Shown: positions 1 through 9,060, counted from the first letter of the stretch. The stretch: DNA of 46,093 nucleotides from JANMAT01 sp031359995 (GCA_031359995.1 JANMAT010000153.1:1-46093), one strand, 5' to 3'. Translations and numbers: made by a program. Notes: a model not told the origin generated them from the letters alone.

Positions 1-244
1 GCGATCATCACCTCGAGCGTGGCGACCGTCTGCGCCACCAACCCGGGAGCGAGGGGCCCCCACGGCCGCGAGGTCGTCGAGGGCCGGTCGCTGGAGCGTG
101 GCGAGATCGACCGGCGCATCTACAGCGACGACGAGAGCTTCGAACTCGGGCGGCGGCGTCATCCGAGAGTGCGAGCCCCTGGTGAGTCTGGACCATCTCG
201 AGCACAAGGCCGACGACCCCATGACCCCCATCGCGACGGAGCGG
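1..244. other. window edge, no confident gene
   Basis: No frame here gives a recognisable protein. On the minus strand a frame from an ATG at 162 stays open to the window edge and has plausible composition, but no ribosome binding site precedes it and I recognise no domain. It may be the 5' part of a gene cut by the window edge, or simply non-coding. Confidence 0.25.
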
Positions 245-1108
245 TCACGGGGCCTGCAGCTCGCGGTGGGTGAACGTGACGAGGCAGAACACGCCGTAGG
301 CGGCGAAGCCGGCACCGACCACGACCACCACGGCGAGACCCCAACGCTCAGCGGCCAGGCGGCGCAGGGCACCGTCCAGCCCGGTGGCTTGGCTGGCGTC
401 ATAGGTGATCGCGGCGCGGACGAGGAAGAAGCCGATGAGCCCGATGCCCACGCCCCGCCCGAACTCCCCGACCGCACCGATCCGCCTCGTCCAGGCCCGC
501 CGCGGCGCGGACCAGCCGGTCAGATCGAGTTCGTCGGTGACGTCTTCGCGTGCTCCTTTGACGATCCGGTAGAGACCGGCGCCGATGGCGATCGCTCCCA
601 CCACGCCGATCAGGAGACGGCCGCCACCATGAGCCATGATCCGACTCGACAGCGAGCTCACCTTTGCATTGCCGTCAGGACGGGTCGACGCGGCCCGGGC
701 AAGCGAGAGCGCGGTCAACGCGAACGTGACGTAGATGACCGCGCTCACCAGGTAACCGACGCGGGTCACCCACGCCTTGACGTCCGAGCCACCGGGGAGC
801 AACGCCGAGACCAGCCGCCAGCCCGCGTAGAGCAGCATCCCCGCGGCCAGCACCCACATCAGCAGCTTCCCACCCGAGATCTGGGCGATCGTCTTCAACG
901 CTCCGGTCGGACTCGCCTCCTGCCCACCACCCGAGGTCGCCCGCGACCAACCCGTCGCCTTGGCCGCGACCAGCAACGCCAGCACCCCCGCGCCCACGTA
1001 GACGATGCCTTTCGCGAACCAGCCGGCACGACCGACCTTCACGAGCCCTGGATGGTCACCAGTGACACGACCGACCGGGTTGTGCGGCAACGAATGAGCT
1101 CTCGACAT
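245..1108 (-). CDS. DUF1206 family integral membrane protein
   Basis: A 287-residue protein of unknown function with about six hydrophobic segments arranged as three similar two-helix units, the usual form of DUF1206 proteins in Actinobacteria. The N-terminal region carries the typical GRAGWFAKGIVYVGAG pattern near residue 25, and related segments recur around residues 110 and 210 (GGGRLLIGVVG, GEFGRGVGIGLIG). The start at 1108 is chosen because GGGAG lies 7 bases upstream. The frame stays open far upstream through the neighbouring genes, but that extension is antisense shadow. It probably acts in the cytoplasmic membrane; no substrate is known for the family. Confidence 0.85.
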   Translation of the reverse strand: MSRAHSLPHNPVGRVTGDHPGLVKVGRAGWFAKGIVYVGAGVLALLVAAKATGWSRATSGGGQEASPTGALKTIAQISGGKLLMWVLAAGMLLYAGWRLVSALLPGGSDVKAWVTRVGYLVSAVIYVTFALTALSLARAASTRPDGNAKVSSLSSRIMAHGGGRLLIGVVGAIAIGAGLYRIVKGAREDVTDELDLTGWSAPRRAWTRRIGAVGEFGRGVGIGLIGFFLVRAAITYDASQATGLDGALRRLAAERWGLAVVVVVGAGFAAYGVFCLVTFTHRELQAP

Positions 1109-1335
1109 GTGCACACTCCCTCGACAGGGGCGTGGTGCCCATCCACTCGCGTCGGCAAACCCCGCCGCTCCTACGCCAGCGCCAGGTACAGGCACTCTTG
1201 CCATCGCGCTGATGATGGTTCCAGAGCGGCGGATGGCCGGCACCGGAGTGCAGAGGGCGACCTGACTCCGGTGCCGTACGCCGCGAGCTTCGACCCGATC
1301 CAGCGCGCCGGACCGAGCACGACGGAGCGGGCCGG

Positions 1336-2676
1336 CTACGACTTGAGGAGCGCGGCGACCGGGAATGCAGTCATGGCGAGGCCGGCGACGGTCGTGGCGA
1401 GCACGGAAGCCCAACCTGATCGGAACTCGCCGAGCACGTGTTCGGAGCGGGCAAGGATGATGATGAGCAGGATGAGTGGTGGCGCGGTGATGCCGTTGAA
1501 CACGGCGGAGAGGTAGAGGGCGCGGATGGGGTTGACGCCGATGCCGACGAGGGCGAGGCCGATGACCATCGACGCGACGATGATGGCGTAGAAGCCGGGA
1601 GCGTCGCGAAGCTTGCGGCTGAGGCCTTCGTGCCAGTGGAGCGCTTCGGCGACGGCATAGGCGCTGGAGCCGGCGAGGACGGGTACGGCGAGAAGTCCGA
1701 GGCCGACGATCCCGACGGAGAACAGGAGCTTGGCGAAGCTGCCAGCGAGGGGCTCGAGGGCTCGGGCGGCTTGCTCGGCGGTTCCGATGTTCACCGCCCC
1801 CGAGGCACCGATGGTGACGGCGGCGGTGCACATGATGGCGAACATGGTGACGACCCCCGAGAGCATGCCGGTCCACACGTCGACCCTCATGGCCACGAGG
1901 TGGGGCCGGTCGACGGGGTCTTCGGGGCCGTCGTCGCGTTCTTCGACCTCTTCGGAGGCTTGCCAGAAGAACAGGTAGGGCGACACGGTGGTGCCGGCGA
2001 TGGCGGTGAGGGCGATCATGTTGGCGGCGTCGAAGTGGAAGCGCGGGAGGAACGTGCGGGCGGCCACGGTGCCCCAGTTGACGTGGACGACGGCGAGGAC
2101 GGCCACGTAGGCGACGAGCGAGAGGGCGAACCAGCGCAGGATGCGCGAGTAGCGGTGGTAGGGCACGAGCACTTCGGCCACGGCCATGAGCACGGCGAAG
2201 AGCACGACACCGATCCCGGCGGGAACCGGTACGAGGAGGTGAAGGGCGGCGCCCATGGAGGCGAGGTCGGCGGCGATGTTGAGGGTGTTGGCCGACACGA
2301 GCAGCACGACGGCACCGATGAGGACCGAGCGGTGGAACCGCTCGCGCATCAGCGTGCCGAGCCCCTTGCCGGTGACGAGTCCGAGGCGGGCGGTGGCTTC
2401 TTGAACGCCGACGGCGAGCGGGAGCAGGAACGGGGCCATCCACAGCAGCGAGAGGCCTTGGGCGGCGCCGACCTGGGAGTACGTACCGATGCCGGACGGG
2501 TCGTCGTCGGCGGCACCGGTGACGATGCCGGGGCCGAGCCGCTTGAAGTAGCCGTGGCCCCGCAGCGAGCCTCGACGGCGGTGGTGCCGGATCGGTACCG
2601 GACGGGTTGGCGATGGCACCGGCCGAGTCTGACATGCCGACCCGGCCGTGAATCGCCTGGAGCGTCGCGCCGCCAC
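1336..2676 (-). CDS. NRAMP-family divalent metal transporter, atypical motifs
   Basis: An integral membrane carrier of the SLC11/NRAMP family with about 11 helices. TM1 carries GAADDDPSGIGTYSQ (residues 54-68), where canonical manganese/iron NRAMPs have DPGN. TM6 carries TTVSPYLFFWQ, without the MPH methionine that in studied members favours transition metals. This places it in a divergent subgroup, so manganese should not be assumed. The start is unsure: the basic N-terminus before FKRLGPGIVTG has no good ribosome binding site. GTG at 2619 is an alternative, and a different frame opens with an ATG at 2635 and a plausible N-terminus (MSDSAGAIANPSG), so a frameshift near 2560-2620 is possible. 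Confidence 0.85.
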   Translation of the reverse strand: MAARRSRRFTAGSACQTRPVPSPTRPVPIRHHRRRGSLRGHGYFKRLGPGIVTGAADDDPSGIGTYSQVGAAQGLSLLWMAPFLLPLAVGVQEATARLGLVTGKGLGTLMRERFHRSVLIGAVVLLVSANTLNIAADLASMGAALHLLVPVPAGIGVVLFAVLMAVAEVLVPYHRYSRILRWFALSLVAYVAVLAVVHVNWGTVAARTFLPRFHFDAANMIALTAIAGTTVSPYLFFWQASEEVEERDDGPEDPVDRPHLVAMRVDVWTGMLSGVVTMFAIMCTAAVTIGASGAVNIGTAEQAARALEPLAGSFAKLLFSVGIVGLGLLAVPVLAGSSAYAVAEALHWHEGLSRKLRDAPGFYAIIVASMVIGLALVGIGVNPIRALYLSAVFNGITAPPLILLIIILARSEHVLGEFRSGWASVLATTVAGLAMTAFPVAALLKS

Positions 2677-2818
2677 TGGACCGGCCCACTGGCCGCTGAT
2701 CCAGGTTCATCCGAGGTCGAGGCGACCGGTGTCGGCCCGACGCGGGATTCCTCGTCCAACGGAGTCGGAGGCATCCAAGAACAAGCGTCGGGCCGCCTCG
2801 AGCGTGGCGGTCACATCG

Positions 2819-3036
2819 TCCACCGGTGAGGCCCGGGATCAGGTTCTGACGGAGACGGGCGGCCGGTCGATCACCCAACTCGGCCCGAAGGCGCTCGTCG
2901 CGTGCTCGAGCCCGCCCGACGTCGAGCTCGCAGATGACCTGCCCGAGGAACTTCTCGGTCTCGCTGGTGGCACGCACGTGCGGCTTGCGCTCGACCTCGT
3001 AGCTGTCGAGCATCGCCGACGAAGCCCCCTCTAGTC
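2819..3036 (-). pseudogene. remnant of MhpA-like FAD-dependent monooxygenase
   Basis: About 70 codons resemble the middle-to-C-terminal part of 3-(3-hydroxyphenyl)propionate hydroxylase-type flavin monooxygenases: LLDSYEVERKPHVR-like start, then FLGQVICELD and LRQNLIPGLTGG. The FAD-binding N-terminus and the C-terminal domain are both missing. The similarity begins at about 3036, exactly where the plus-strand dehydrogenase remnant begins, so both have lost their 5' ends at one junction. After 2819 the frame continues as meaningless sequence into the NRAMP gene. Non-functional. Confidence 0.6.
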
Positions 3037-3483
3037 GACATCATCCTCGGTGGCGCGTTCATCGTGACCAAGCTCGTGGCCACCTCCATGATCGAACACG
3101 GGGTGCGCGGTTCGATCATCAACGTGCTCTCGACCGCAGCATGGCAGGGCCAAGCCGGCAACGTCGGCTACTGCTCCGCCAAGTCCGCCCTCCTCAACTT
3201 CACCCGGTCGGTCGCCATGGAGCTCGCACCCCACGGCATCCGCGTCACCGGAATCACCCCGACGGCCACCATGCGACGACCCCACGCTCGCCGCCGCGTT
3301 CACCGGCGCGGCCGAGAAGATGCGTGACGCGGGCCTCATGGACTTCGCCGGGCAGAACCCATGGGAACGCCTGCCGACACCCGGCGACTACGTCCGCCCC
3401 CTCGTGTTCCTCGCCTCTGACGATGCCGCGCTCATGACCGGGAGCAACCTGACCATCGACGGCGGCGCCACCGCCAAGTACCG
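3031..3483 (+). pseudogene. remnant of short-chain dehydrogenase (SDR), frameshifted
   Basis: The sequence encodes the second half of an SDR: INVLSTAAWQGQAGNVGYCSAKSAL, with the catalytic serine region and YxxxK (YCSAK), and the C-terminal LVFLASDDAALMTGSNLTIDGG. The Rossmann N-terminus with the glycine motif is absent. A one-base frame change lies near 3271-3275: the frame through GIRVTGITPTATM shifts into one reading DDPTLAAAFTGAAEK. The usual stop after the terminal GGATAKY is also lost, leaving the frame running into the convergent ATPase gene. Truncated at both ends and frameshifted, so not functional. Confidence 0.75.
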
Positions 3484-3490
3484 GTCACAG

Positions 3491-6067
3491 TCACCCCGAC
3501 GTCGACACGAGGCGGCGCCGAACGACGGCCTTGTAGACCTCGAACCACGCCACGCCCAAGCATCCAGCGGCGGTGACGAAGAGCCAGTCGAGTGCGCGGA
3601 GCGGACCGAAGTGGAACGCGTTGCGCAGCCACGGCACGGTGAGGAGCACGACGAGCAGCACGGTCGCGAGGGAAAGGATCCACTTCAGGGTGGGGTTCCT
3701 GCGCTCACGGAACGTCTGCCAGACCGAGAGTCGCCACGATCGGTTGACGAGGATCAAGGCGACGTTGCCGATCACCAGGGCGGCGAAGGTGACCGAGCGG
3801 ACCTCGACGTCGGGCCGGTCGCCGAGCACCGTCCACAGGTACACCCCGAGCACGGCGAGCAGCGCCGACAGGCCCTGACAGGCGGCGATCGTCAGGACTC
3901 GCGTGCCGAACATGGCCTCGCCGGGCCGGCGTGGTGGGCGCTCCATGATGTTCGGGTCGATCTCGTCGGCCTCGTAGACGATCGAGCAGGCCGGGTCGAT
4001 GATCAACTGGAGGAACGCGACCTGCACCGGGAGCAGCACCAGCGGCCAGTGCGCCGCGAAGACCGGGATCAGCGACATTCCGAATATCGGGACGTGAACG
4101 GCGATGATGTACGACATCGCCTTGCGCAGGTTGTCGAAGATCCCCCGACCCTGGCGGATGCCTCCGGCGATCGACGCGAAGTCGTCATCGGTGATGACGA
4201 GCGCGGCTGACTCGCGGGCGACGTCGGTGCCACGTTGACCCATGGCGATCCCGATGTCGGCGGCGCGCAACGCCGGGGCGTCGTTCACCCCGTCGCCGGT
4301 CATGGCCACGACCTCGCCGTTGGCCTTCAACGCGCGGATCAGCTGCAGCTTCTGTTCGGGCACCATCCGTGCGTAGACGCTGACGTTCCGGGTTCGCTCG
4401 GCGAGCTCGCCCTCGCTCATCGCGGCAAGCTCGGGTCCGGTGATGCAGACGTCGGCATGTTCGAGGCCGATCTGCCGGGCGATGGCCAACGCGGTACCGG
4501 GGTAGTCGCCGGTGATCATCATCACCCGCACGCCCGCTCGCCCGCACTCGGCAACCGCATCGGCCACTCCTGGCCGGACGGGATCGTGCAGCCCGATCAG
4601 CCCGAGGCACTCGAACGGGAAGTCGTGCTGCTCGTGCGGCAGGCGCGATGTCTCGTCGAACCCTGCCCGCGCGACCGCCAGGACCCGCAACCCCCGCGAG
4701 GTCGCGGTCTCGACCTGATCGAGCAACCGGGTCCGTCCGGCGACGTCGAGGTGGCACAAGTCCGCGATCGCTTCCGGCGCCCCTTTCGCGGCGACGACGA
4801 AGTCGCGGAGGTCCGGTGAGCGCCAAACATGCGACAACGCCAACAACTGGTCAGACAGCGGGTACTCGCGCACCAGCTCCCAGTCTGTGTGCACGTGCTC
4901 GGTGTCGGCGAGGCGCGCCACAGCCAAGGTCCTGAACGCCCGGTCCATCGGATCGAACGGATCGACGGGCGAGGCCAACGCCGCGAACTCGGCGAGGGAG
5001 TGGAACGCGTCGGGTAGCGGCTGGTCGTCGAGCACGTGGACGGTGCCGTCCACGACGAGCTCGCGGACCGTCATCTGGTTCATGGTCAACGTCCCGGTCT
5101 TGTCGACGCAGACCACGGTGGCCGAACCGAGCGTCTCGATGACCGGCGAACGTCGGGTGAGCACGTGCCGTTGCGACATCCGCCATGCACCCAACGCCAG
5201 GAACACCGTCATCACGACCGGGAACTCCTCCGGCAGCATCGACATCGCCGTGGCGATCCCGGCCAGGAACCCTTCCAGCCACCGGCCCCTCGTCAGGCCG
5301 AACACGACGACGACCAAAGCAGCGGCGACCGCGCTCACGATCGCGATCGCCCGCACCATCCGGCGGACCTCGGCCTGCAACGGCGTACGACCAGGTTCGA
5401 TCGTGCGCAGCGCCGTCCCGATCCGACCCAGCTCCGTGCGCCCGCCGGTCGCGGTCACCACACAGACCCCGCGACCCTTCACCACCAACGTGCCCGAGAA
5501 CACCCACGGGGTGCCATCACCACCCGGCCGGCCCGGCTCCGCCGAGCCCGTGTGAGCGACGGTCGACTTGCGCACGGGCACCGACTCACCGGTCAGTGCG
5601 GACTCGTCGACCGAAAAGTTCATGCACTCCAGGAGCGTCGCGTCTGCCGGCACCCGATCACCCTCGCCCAGCACGACGACATCACCGACCACGACGTCAC
5701 GACCGGCGATCCTCACTCGTTCCCCATCACGCACGACCAGCGCGCGTGGTGACGACAGATCGCGCAGCGCGACGAGCGCGTTCTCGGTCTTGTGCTCCTG
5801 ATAGATCGAAATCGCGATCACCAGCAGCACGAACGACAGCATCACGGCGCCATCGAGCGGTTCGGACAACAGGAAGTTCACGGTCCCCGCGCCCAGCAAC
5901 AACAGCAGCATCGGCTCGCGCACGACATCCCACGCCAGCCGTACGACGTTGCGCTGCTTCGCCGTCGGCAGCTCGTTCGGACCGTCGACCGCATGACGTC
6001 GAGCGACTTCGGCCGCACCCAGGCCCGAGTCGACACGAGCGCGAAACGACTCGACCCCGCTGACCAT
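3491..6067 (-). CDS. P-type cation-transporting ATPase (P2-like)
   Basis: An 858-residue ATP-driven cation pump of the cytoplasmic membrane. Seen in order: N-terminal cation-ATPase domain, TGES actuator motif (159-162), TM4 PEEFP (279-283), phosphorylation motif DKTGTLT (Asp322), nucleotide-binding KGAPE (428-432), hinge TGDGVNDAP (590-598), and TM5-6 with QLIIDPACSIVYEADE (about 687-702). TM4 PEEFP and the TM6 Asp resemble calcium-type pumps, but PEEFP replaces PEGLP and the ion is not determined by sequence alone. No N-terminal heavy-metal domain and no CPC, so it is not a P1B pump. The start at 6067 overlaps by one base the stop of a small upstream ORF. Confidence 0.92.
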   Translation of the reverse strand: MVSGVESFRARVDSGLGAAEVARRHAVDGPNELPTAKQRNVVRLAWDVVREPMLLLLLGAGTVNFLLSEPLDGAVMLSFVLLVIAISIYQEHKTENALVALRDLSSPRALVVRDGERVRIAGRDVVVGDVVVLGEGDRVPADATLLECMNFSVDESALTGESVPVRKSTVAHTGSAEPGRPGGDGTPWVFSGTLVVKGRGVCVVTATGGRTELGRIGTALRTIEPGRTPLQAEVRRMVRAIAIVSAVAAALVVVVFGLTRGRWLEGFLAGIATAMSMLPEEFPVVMTVFLALGAWRMSQRHVLTRRSPVIETLGSATVVCVDKTGTLTMNQMTVRELVVDGTVHVLDDQPLPDAFHSLAEFAALASPVDPFDPMDRAFRTLAVARLADTEHVHTDWELVREYPLSDQLLALSHVWRSPDLRDFVVAAKGAPEAIADLCHLDVAGRTRLLDQVETATSRGLRVLAVARAGFDETSRLPHEQHDFPFECLGLIGLHDPVRPGVADAVAECGRAGVRVMMITGDYPGTALAIARQIGLEHADVCITGPELAAMSEGELAERTRNVSVYARMVPEQKLQLIRALKANGEVVAMTGDGVNDAPALRAADIGIAMGQRGTDVARESAALVITDDDFASIAGGIRQGRGIFDNLRKAMSYIIAVHVPIFGMSLIPVFAAHWPLVLLPVQVAFLQLIIDPACSIVYEADEIDPNIMERPPRRPGEAMFGTRVLTIAACQGLSALLAVLGVYLWTVLGDRPDVEVRSVTFAALVIGNVALILVNRSWRLSVWQTFRERRNPTLKWILSLATVLLVVLLTVPWLRNAFHFGPLRALDWLFVTAAGCLGVAWFEVYKAVVRRRLVSTSG

Positions 6068-6147
6068 CAGACCTCACCCAGCGTCGTGCGCCCGCGCTCG
6101 ATCCGAGGCAACGCCCACGGAGGCAGCGGTGTAGCGACGGTCTCCAT
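6067..6147 (-). CDS. putative 26-residue leader peptide coupled to the ATPase
   Basis: A short ORF beginning METVATPLPPWALP, preceded by GGGAG 7 bases before its ATG. Its TGA shares a base with the ATPase ATG (TGATG), so translation of the two is probably coupled. It contains prolines and a basic C-terminal half and has no membrane segment. I recognise no family. It could be a regulatory leader or only a device to load ribosomes onto the pump gene. It rests on the ribosome binding site and the overlap alone. Confidence 0.45.
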   Translation of the reverse strand: METVATPLPPWALPRIERGRTTLGEV

Positions 6148-6167
6148 GGGCGGACTCCCTGAGGTGG

Positions 6168-6182
6168 GCGATCGACGATCGC
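6168..6182. promoter_or_regulatory. perfect inverted repeat upstream of the ATPase
   Basis: GCGATCG-A-CGATCGC is a perfect 7-1-7 palindrome about 20 bases before the small leader ORF on the minus strand, in an intergenic stretch of about 295 bases (6148-6442). It could be an operator for the ATPase unit. I see no clear -35/-10 pair here. The rest of this intergenic stretch shows no gene that I can support. Confidence 0.35.
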
Positions 6183-6442
6183 GCTACCGAGGTTCGTAAC
6201 GCACGAGTTGCATGCACCGCTGCGATCGGCTGACACCGCCCGCACAGCGCGCGCTCACGCACTGTACCACCAGGGGGTCCGTGCTCCCTCGGACTGCCAC
6301 GCCGGTGGGATGTCGGGGCTCGAACGCCGCCTTGGATCTCGGGGGCGCATGCGACAGACTCCGAGCATCGGGACTGTTTCGATTGGCGCCCTCGTACGTT
6401 CGATCGGATGACCCGACCGTCCGAGCCGAAGGCGAGGTCCCC

Positions 6443-6835
6443 GTGACCGGATCAGTCCCCGATGCCCGCAGCGTCGTCGTTGCGTATCTGGACGTGCTCT
6501 ACAACCAGCGCCGTCTCGACCTCATCCCGGAACTGATCGCCGACCCGACGTGGCGACACAAGGCGGGCGAGGTCAAGGCCCTCACGATGTCGGAGTCGGT
6601 CGAGCGGCTCCAGGACACCCTCGACCTCTGCCCTGAGCTCCAGTTCGACACGGTGGTGCTGCACGACGACGCAACGATGGTCACCGTGAACTGGAACGGC
6701 CGCAGCACCCAACGTGACGGCCGCTCGTACGAGTACTGCGGCATAGAGGTGTTCCGCGTCGTCAACGGCAAGATCGTGGAGATCTGGAACAGCCGCGAGA
6801 CCGGCGGCCACTGGCAGCCGTCACAGACGTTCTGA
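6443..6835 (+). CDS. SnoaL-like / NTF2-like domain protein
   Basis: A 130-residue protein of the NTF2-like superfamily (SnoaL-like polyketide cyclase fold), with the pattern YLDVLYNQRRLDLIPELIADP near the N-terminus and EVFRVVNGKIVEIWNSRE near the end, typical of these small cone-shaped proteins. Function cannot be assigned: members include isomerases, cyclases and non-catalytic proteins. GTG at 6443 is chosen because GAGG lies about 6 bases upstream; an open frame extends back to 6212 without a supported start. One base separates its stop from the following phosphotransferase gene, so the two are probably co-transcribed. Confidence 0.8.
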   Translation: MTGSVPDARSVVVAYLDVLYNQRRLDLIPELIADPTWRHKAGEVKALTMSESVERLQDTLDLCPELQFDTVVLHDDATMVTVNWNGRSTQRDGRSYEYCGIEVFRVVNGKIVEIWNSRETGGHWQPSQTF

Positions 6836-6836
6836 C

Positions 6837-7901
6837 GTGGCGGGCGCTGACATCTCCGTCGACCGGCGCGCGCTGGCCGCGTGGCTGACCGACGCGCTCG
6901 GCCGCGACATCGCCACCGACACGCTCGCCATCTCCCGGCCGTCGGGCGGCGGCTGGTCGAACGACACGCTGTTCGTCGATGTCCGAGGCGCCCCGGTCGA
7001 TCGGGTCGTCGTGCGACTCGCGCCGTCGGGGCCCGCGATGTTCCCGTTCTACGACTTGGCGCATCAGATCGAGGTCATGCGACGGGTGGCGAGCTCCGGC
7101 CACGTCGCGGTGCCTGCCGTACTGGCTGACGACACGGGCGGCGCGCGCCTCGGGCGGCCCGCGTTCGTGATGTCGTTCGTCCCTGGCCGCGTGCCCGTGG
7201 ACGACCGCCCGTCGTTCGCGGAGGCGGGCTTCCTCCACGACGCCGACCCCGCCGATCAGCGAACGTTCCACACCGGCCTCCTGGACGCGATCGTCAGGGT
7301 GCACCAGACCGACACCCGCGCGTTCGCTCCGGCCCGCGACAGCGGCGACTCCACCGTGCAGGCCGCGCTCGACGACCTGCAGGCGACGTGGCGATTCGAC
7401 CCGGGCGACCGGTGGTCGGACACGGTCGACCACGCGTTTGCCGCGCTCGCCGAGGGCGTACCGGAGCCCGGCGAGGACCTGTTGCTCTGGGGGGACGCCC
7501 GGCCCGCGAACGTGATCGTGGACAACGAAGGGTTCCGCCCGATCGCGCTCCTCGACTGGGAGCTCGCCACGATCGGGCCGCCGGAGCTCGAGCTGACGTG
7601 GCTCGCCGAGATGAACCGCATGCGCATGCAGGGCTCCGGCGTCGCTCCACTCCCCGGGTTCCTCAGCGACGAAGGCGCGATCGACTACTACGAGGCCCGC
7701 ACGGGCCGAACCCTCGGGCACCTGGCGTGGTTCACGCTGTTCTCCGCCACCCGGGTCGCCGCGCTCATGCACCGGCACCTGCGCGTGATGGTCCACCTGG
7801 GCCGCCTACCGGCCGATCACCGCCTCCTCACCCGCACGATCGCTTCCGATCGCGTCGCCGACCTGTTGGGCGACGACCGGGGCCGGAGGATCGGGTCATG
7901 A
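6837..7901 (+). CDS. phosphotransferase family protein (APH fold, ACAD10-like)
   Basis: A 354-residue kinase-fold protein of the aminoglycoside phosphotransferase superfamily, in the subgroup often linked to acyl-CoA metabolism. Visible: nucleotide-binding start ISRPSGGGWSNDTLFVD (about 30-46), catalytic loop LLWGDARPANVIV (about 218-230, with Trp where many relatives have His), and the metal-binding LLDWELATIGPPELELTW (about 240-257). The GTG start follows the SnoaL-like stop by one base. Substrate unknown; antibiotic resistance should not be inferred. Confidence 0.85.
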   Translation: MAGADISVDRRALAAWLTDALGRDIATDTLAISRPSGGGWSNDTLFVDVRGAPVDRVVVRLAPSGPAMFPFYDLAHQIEVMRRVASSGHVAVPAVLADDTGGARLGRPAFVMSFVPGRVPVDDRPSFAEAGFLHDADPADQRTFHTGLLDAIVRVHQTDTRAFAPARDSGDSTVQAALDDLQATWRFDPGDRWSDTVDHAFAALAEGVPEPGEDLLLWGDARPANVIVDNEGFRPIALLDWELATIGPPELELTWLAEMNRMRMQGSGVAPLPGFLSDEGAIDYYEARTGRTLGHLAWFTLFSATRVAALMHRHLRVMVHLGRLPADHRLLTRTIASDRVADLLGDDRGRRIGS

Positions 7902-7958
7902 CCGACCTCCGACCCGTTTGACCACCGCCATGACTCCCCGGTCACAGCCGGACACCGC

Positions 7959-8180
7959 TCATCGGGTGCCCGGTACGGCCTTCCCGCTGAAAGGGACCTT
8001 GAGCAACGGGGCGATGAAGCACACGTTGAGGACCCCTGCGACGAGCGGTACCAGGCCGACGATGGCCAGGATGACACCACCGGTGCCGCCGATGGCGAGA
8101 CCGATGACGATCAGCGCGAGACCGGCGATGACGCGCAGAGCGCGGCCGGCGGTGGTGGCCATGAATCGAGCGAACGACAT
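7959..8180 (-). CDS. YgaP-like transmembrane protein (DUF2892)
   Basis: A 73-residue membrane protein with two hydrophobic helices (RVIAGLALIVIGLAIGG and ILAIVGLVPLVAGVLN) and a short C-terminus containing the KVPFSG pattern, as in the membrane part of the YgaP rhodanese. The ATG at 8180 has AAGGAG 7 bases upstream. It is the last gene of a unit with the TauE/SafE permease (55-base gap) and the CstB-like enzyme. In known systems such proteins accompany rhodaneses in sulfane-sulfur handling. The rhodanese part is absent here, and the operon supplies one in another protein. Confidence 0.8.
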   Translation of the reverse strand: MSFARFMATTAGRALRVIAGLALIVIGLAIGGTGGVILAIVGLVPLVAGVLNVCFIAPLLKVPFSGKAVPGTR

Positions 8181-8235
8181 GTCGGTTCTCCTTGTTGCAG
8201 ACGGCGAGGTGGTCGCCGCCAGACGGTGCGCCCGA

Positions 8236-9060
8236 TCAGCGCAGGGCGAGACCTGATCGGCCAGCGGTGTAGACGGCGACGAGCACGAGGAGCCCCACGA
8301 ACCAGCGCTGCAGCGATCCGGAGTCTCGAGTGCTGGCGAGGCGGCTGCCGACGACCACACCGATGAGGCTGGCGACCGTGAACGGGACGACGGTCCCCCA
8401 CTCGATGGCGCCCCCCTGGAGCCGGGTGGCCATGGCGACGGCGGAGTTGACGGTGATGACCAGCAGGCTGGTGCCGACGGCTTCGGGCATGGTGAACCCG
8501 AGGGCGAGCACGAGAGCGGGCACGATCACGAAGCCGCCGCCGACGCCGAAGAACCCGGTGAGGAGCCCGACGAGGGTGCCGGCCACGACGACCTTGACCG
8601 AAGTCAGGGGGTCGAGCTGCACGCGGGTCGGGGCGACCCCGGCAGGGATCGGTACGGCGGCGGCGCCCACCGAACGCGCCGTGCGGGGCACCGCGGCCGG
8701 CCGGCGGGTTCGGCGCCCCATGGCGTAGGCGGCGACCAGCATGAGTCCGGAGAACGCGAGGAGCAGCACGTTGGGGTCGGCGGCCTTGTTCCAGTGCGAA
8801 CCGAGCAGCGAACCGCCGACCCCCGCCAGTCCGAACACCGTGCCGGCCACGACCCGGACGCGTCCGGCCCGCAGGTGGGGCACGATGCCGATGAGGGCGG
8901 TGATGGCGACCAGGAGCAGCGACGTGGTGGTGGCGTGCTTCGGTGTCTGCCCGGCCGCGTACACGAGCGCCGGCACCGCGAGGATGGAGCCGCCACCGCC
9001 GAGCGCGCCGAGGGACACGCCGATCAGGAAGCCGAGGGGGGAGGACAGCAGGGCACGCAT
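8236..9060 (-). CDS. TauE/SafE family permease (putative sulfite exporter)
   Basis: A 274-residue integral membrane protein with the family's two related halves: GFLIGVSLGALGGGGSILAVPALVY at residues 10-34 and TLVGLLTGFFGVGGGFVIVPALVLALG at about 161-187. These glycine-rich GxxxGGGG motifs are diagnostic. Family members export sulfite, sulfoacetate and related anions. Located 63 bases after the CstB-like enzyme, which generates sulfite or thiosulfate from persulfides, so export of that product is the likely role. The ATG at 9060 has only a weak ribosome binding site. Confidence 0.88.
   Translation of the reverse strand: MRALLSSPLGFLIGVSLGALGGGGSILAVPALVYAAGQTPKHATTTSLLLVAITALIGIVPHLRAGRVRVVAGTVFGLAGVGGSLLGSHWNKAADPNVLLLAFSGLMLVAAYAMGRRTRRPAAVPRTARSVGAAAVPIPAGVAPTRVQLDPLTSVKVVVAGTLVGLLTGFFGVGGGFVIVPALVLALGFTMPEAVGTSLLVITVNSAVAMATRLQGGAIEWGTVVPFTVASLIGVVVGSRLASTRDSGSLQRWFVGLLVLVAVYTAGRSGLALR

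Noticed and set aside
1109..1335. Possible small gene between DUF1206 and the NRAMP transporter
   Set aside because: Frames in both directions lack a ribosome binding site and protein-like composition.
2700..2820. A short minus-strand frame with a helix-like stretch (VTATLEAARRLFLDASDS)
   Set aside because: It resembles a TetR N-terminus only superficially, has no ribosome binding site and ends after about 38 codons.
245..3013. A 922-codon minus-strand open frame
   Set aside because: Only its ends are gene-like: the DUF1206 protein at one end and a monooxygenase remnant at the other. The middle is Arg/Pro/His-rich antisense or off-frame sequence over the NRAMP gene, a common effect in GC-rich DNA.
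7801..7980. Possible terminator or gene between the phosphotransferase and YgaP-like genes
   Set aside because: The 57-base gap between the convergent stops shows no strong hairpin and no room for a gene.
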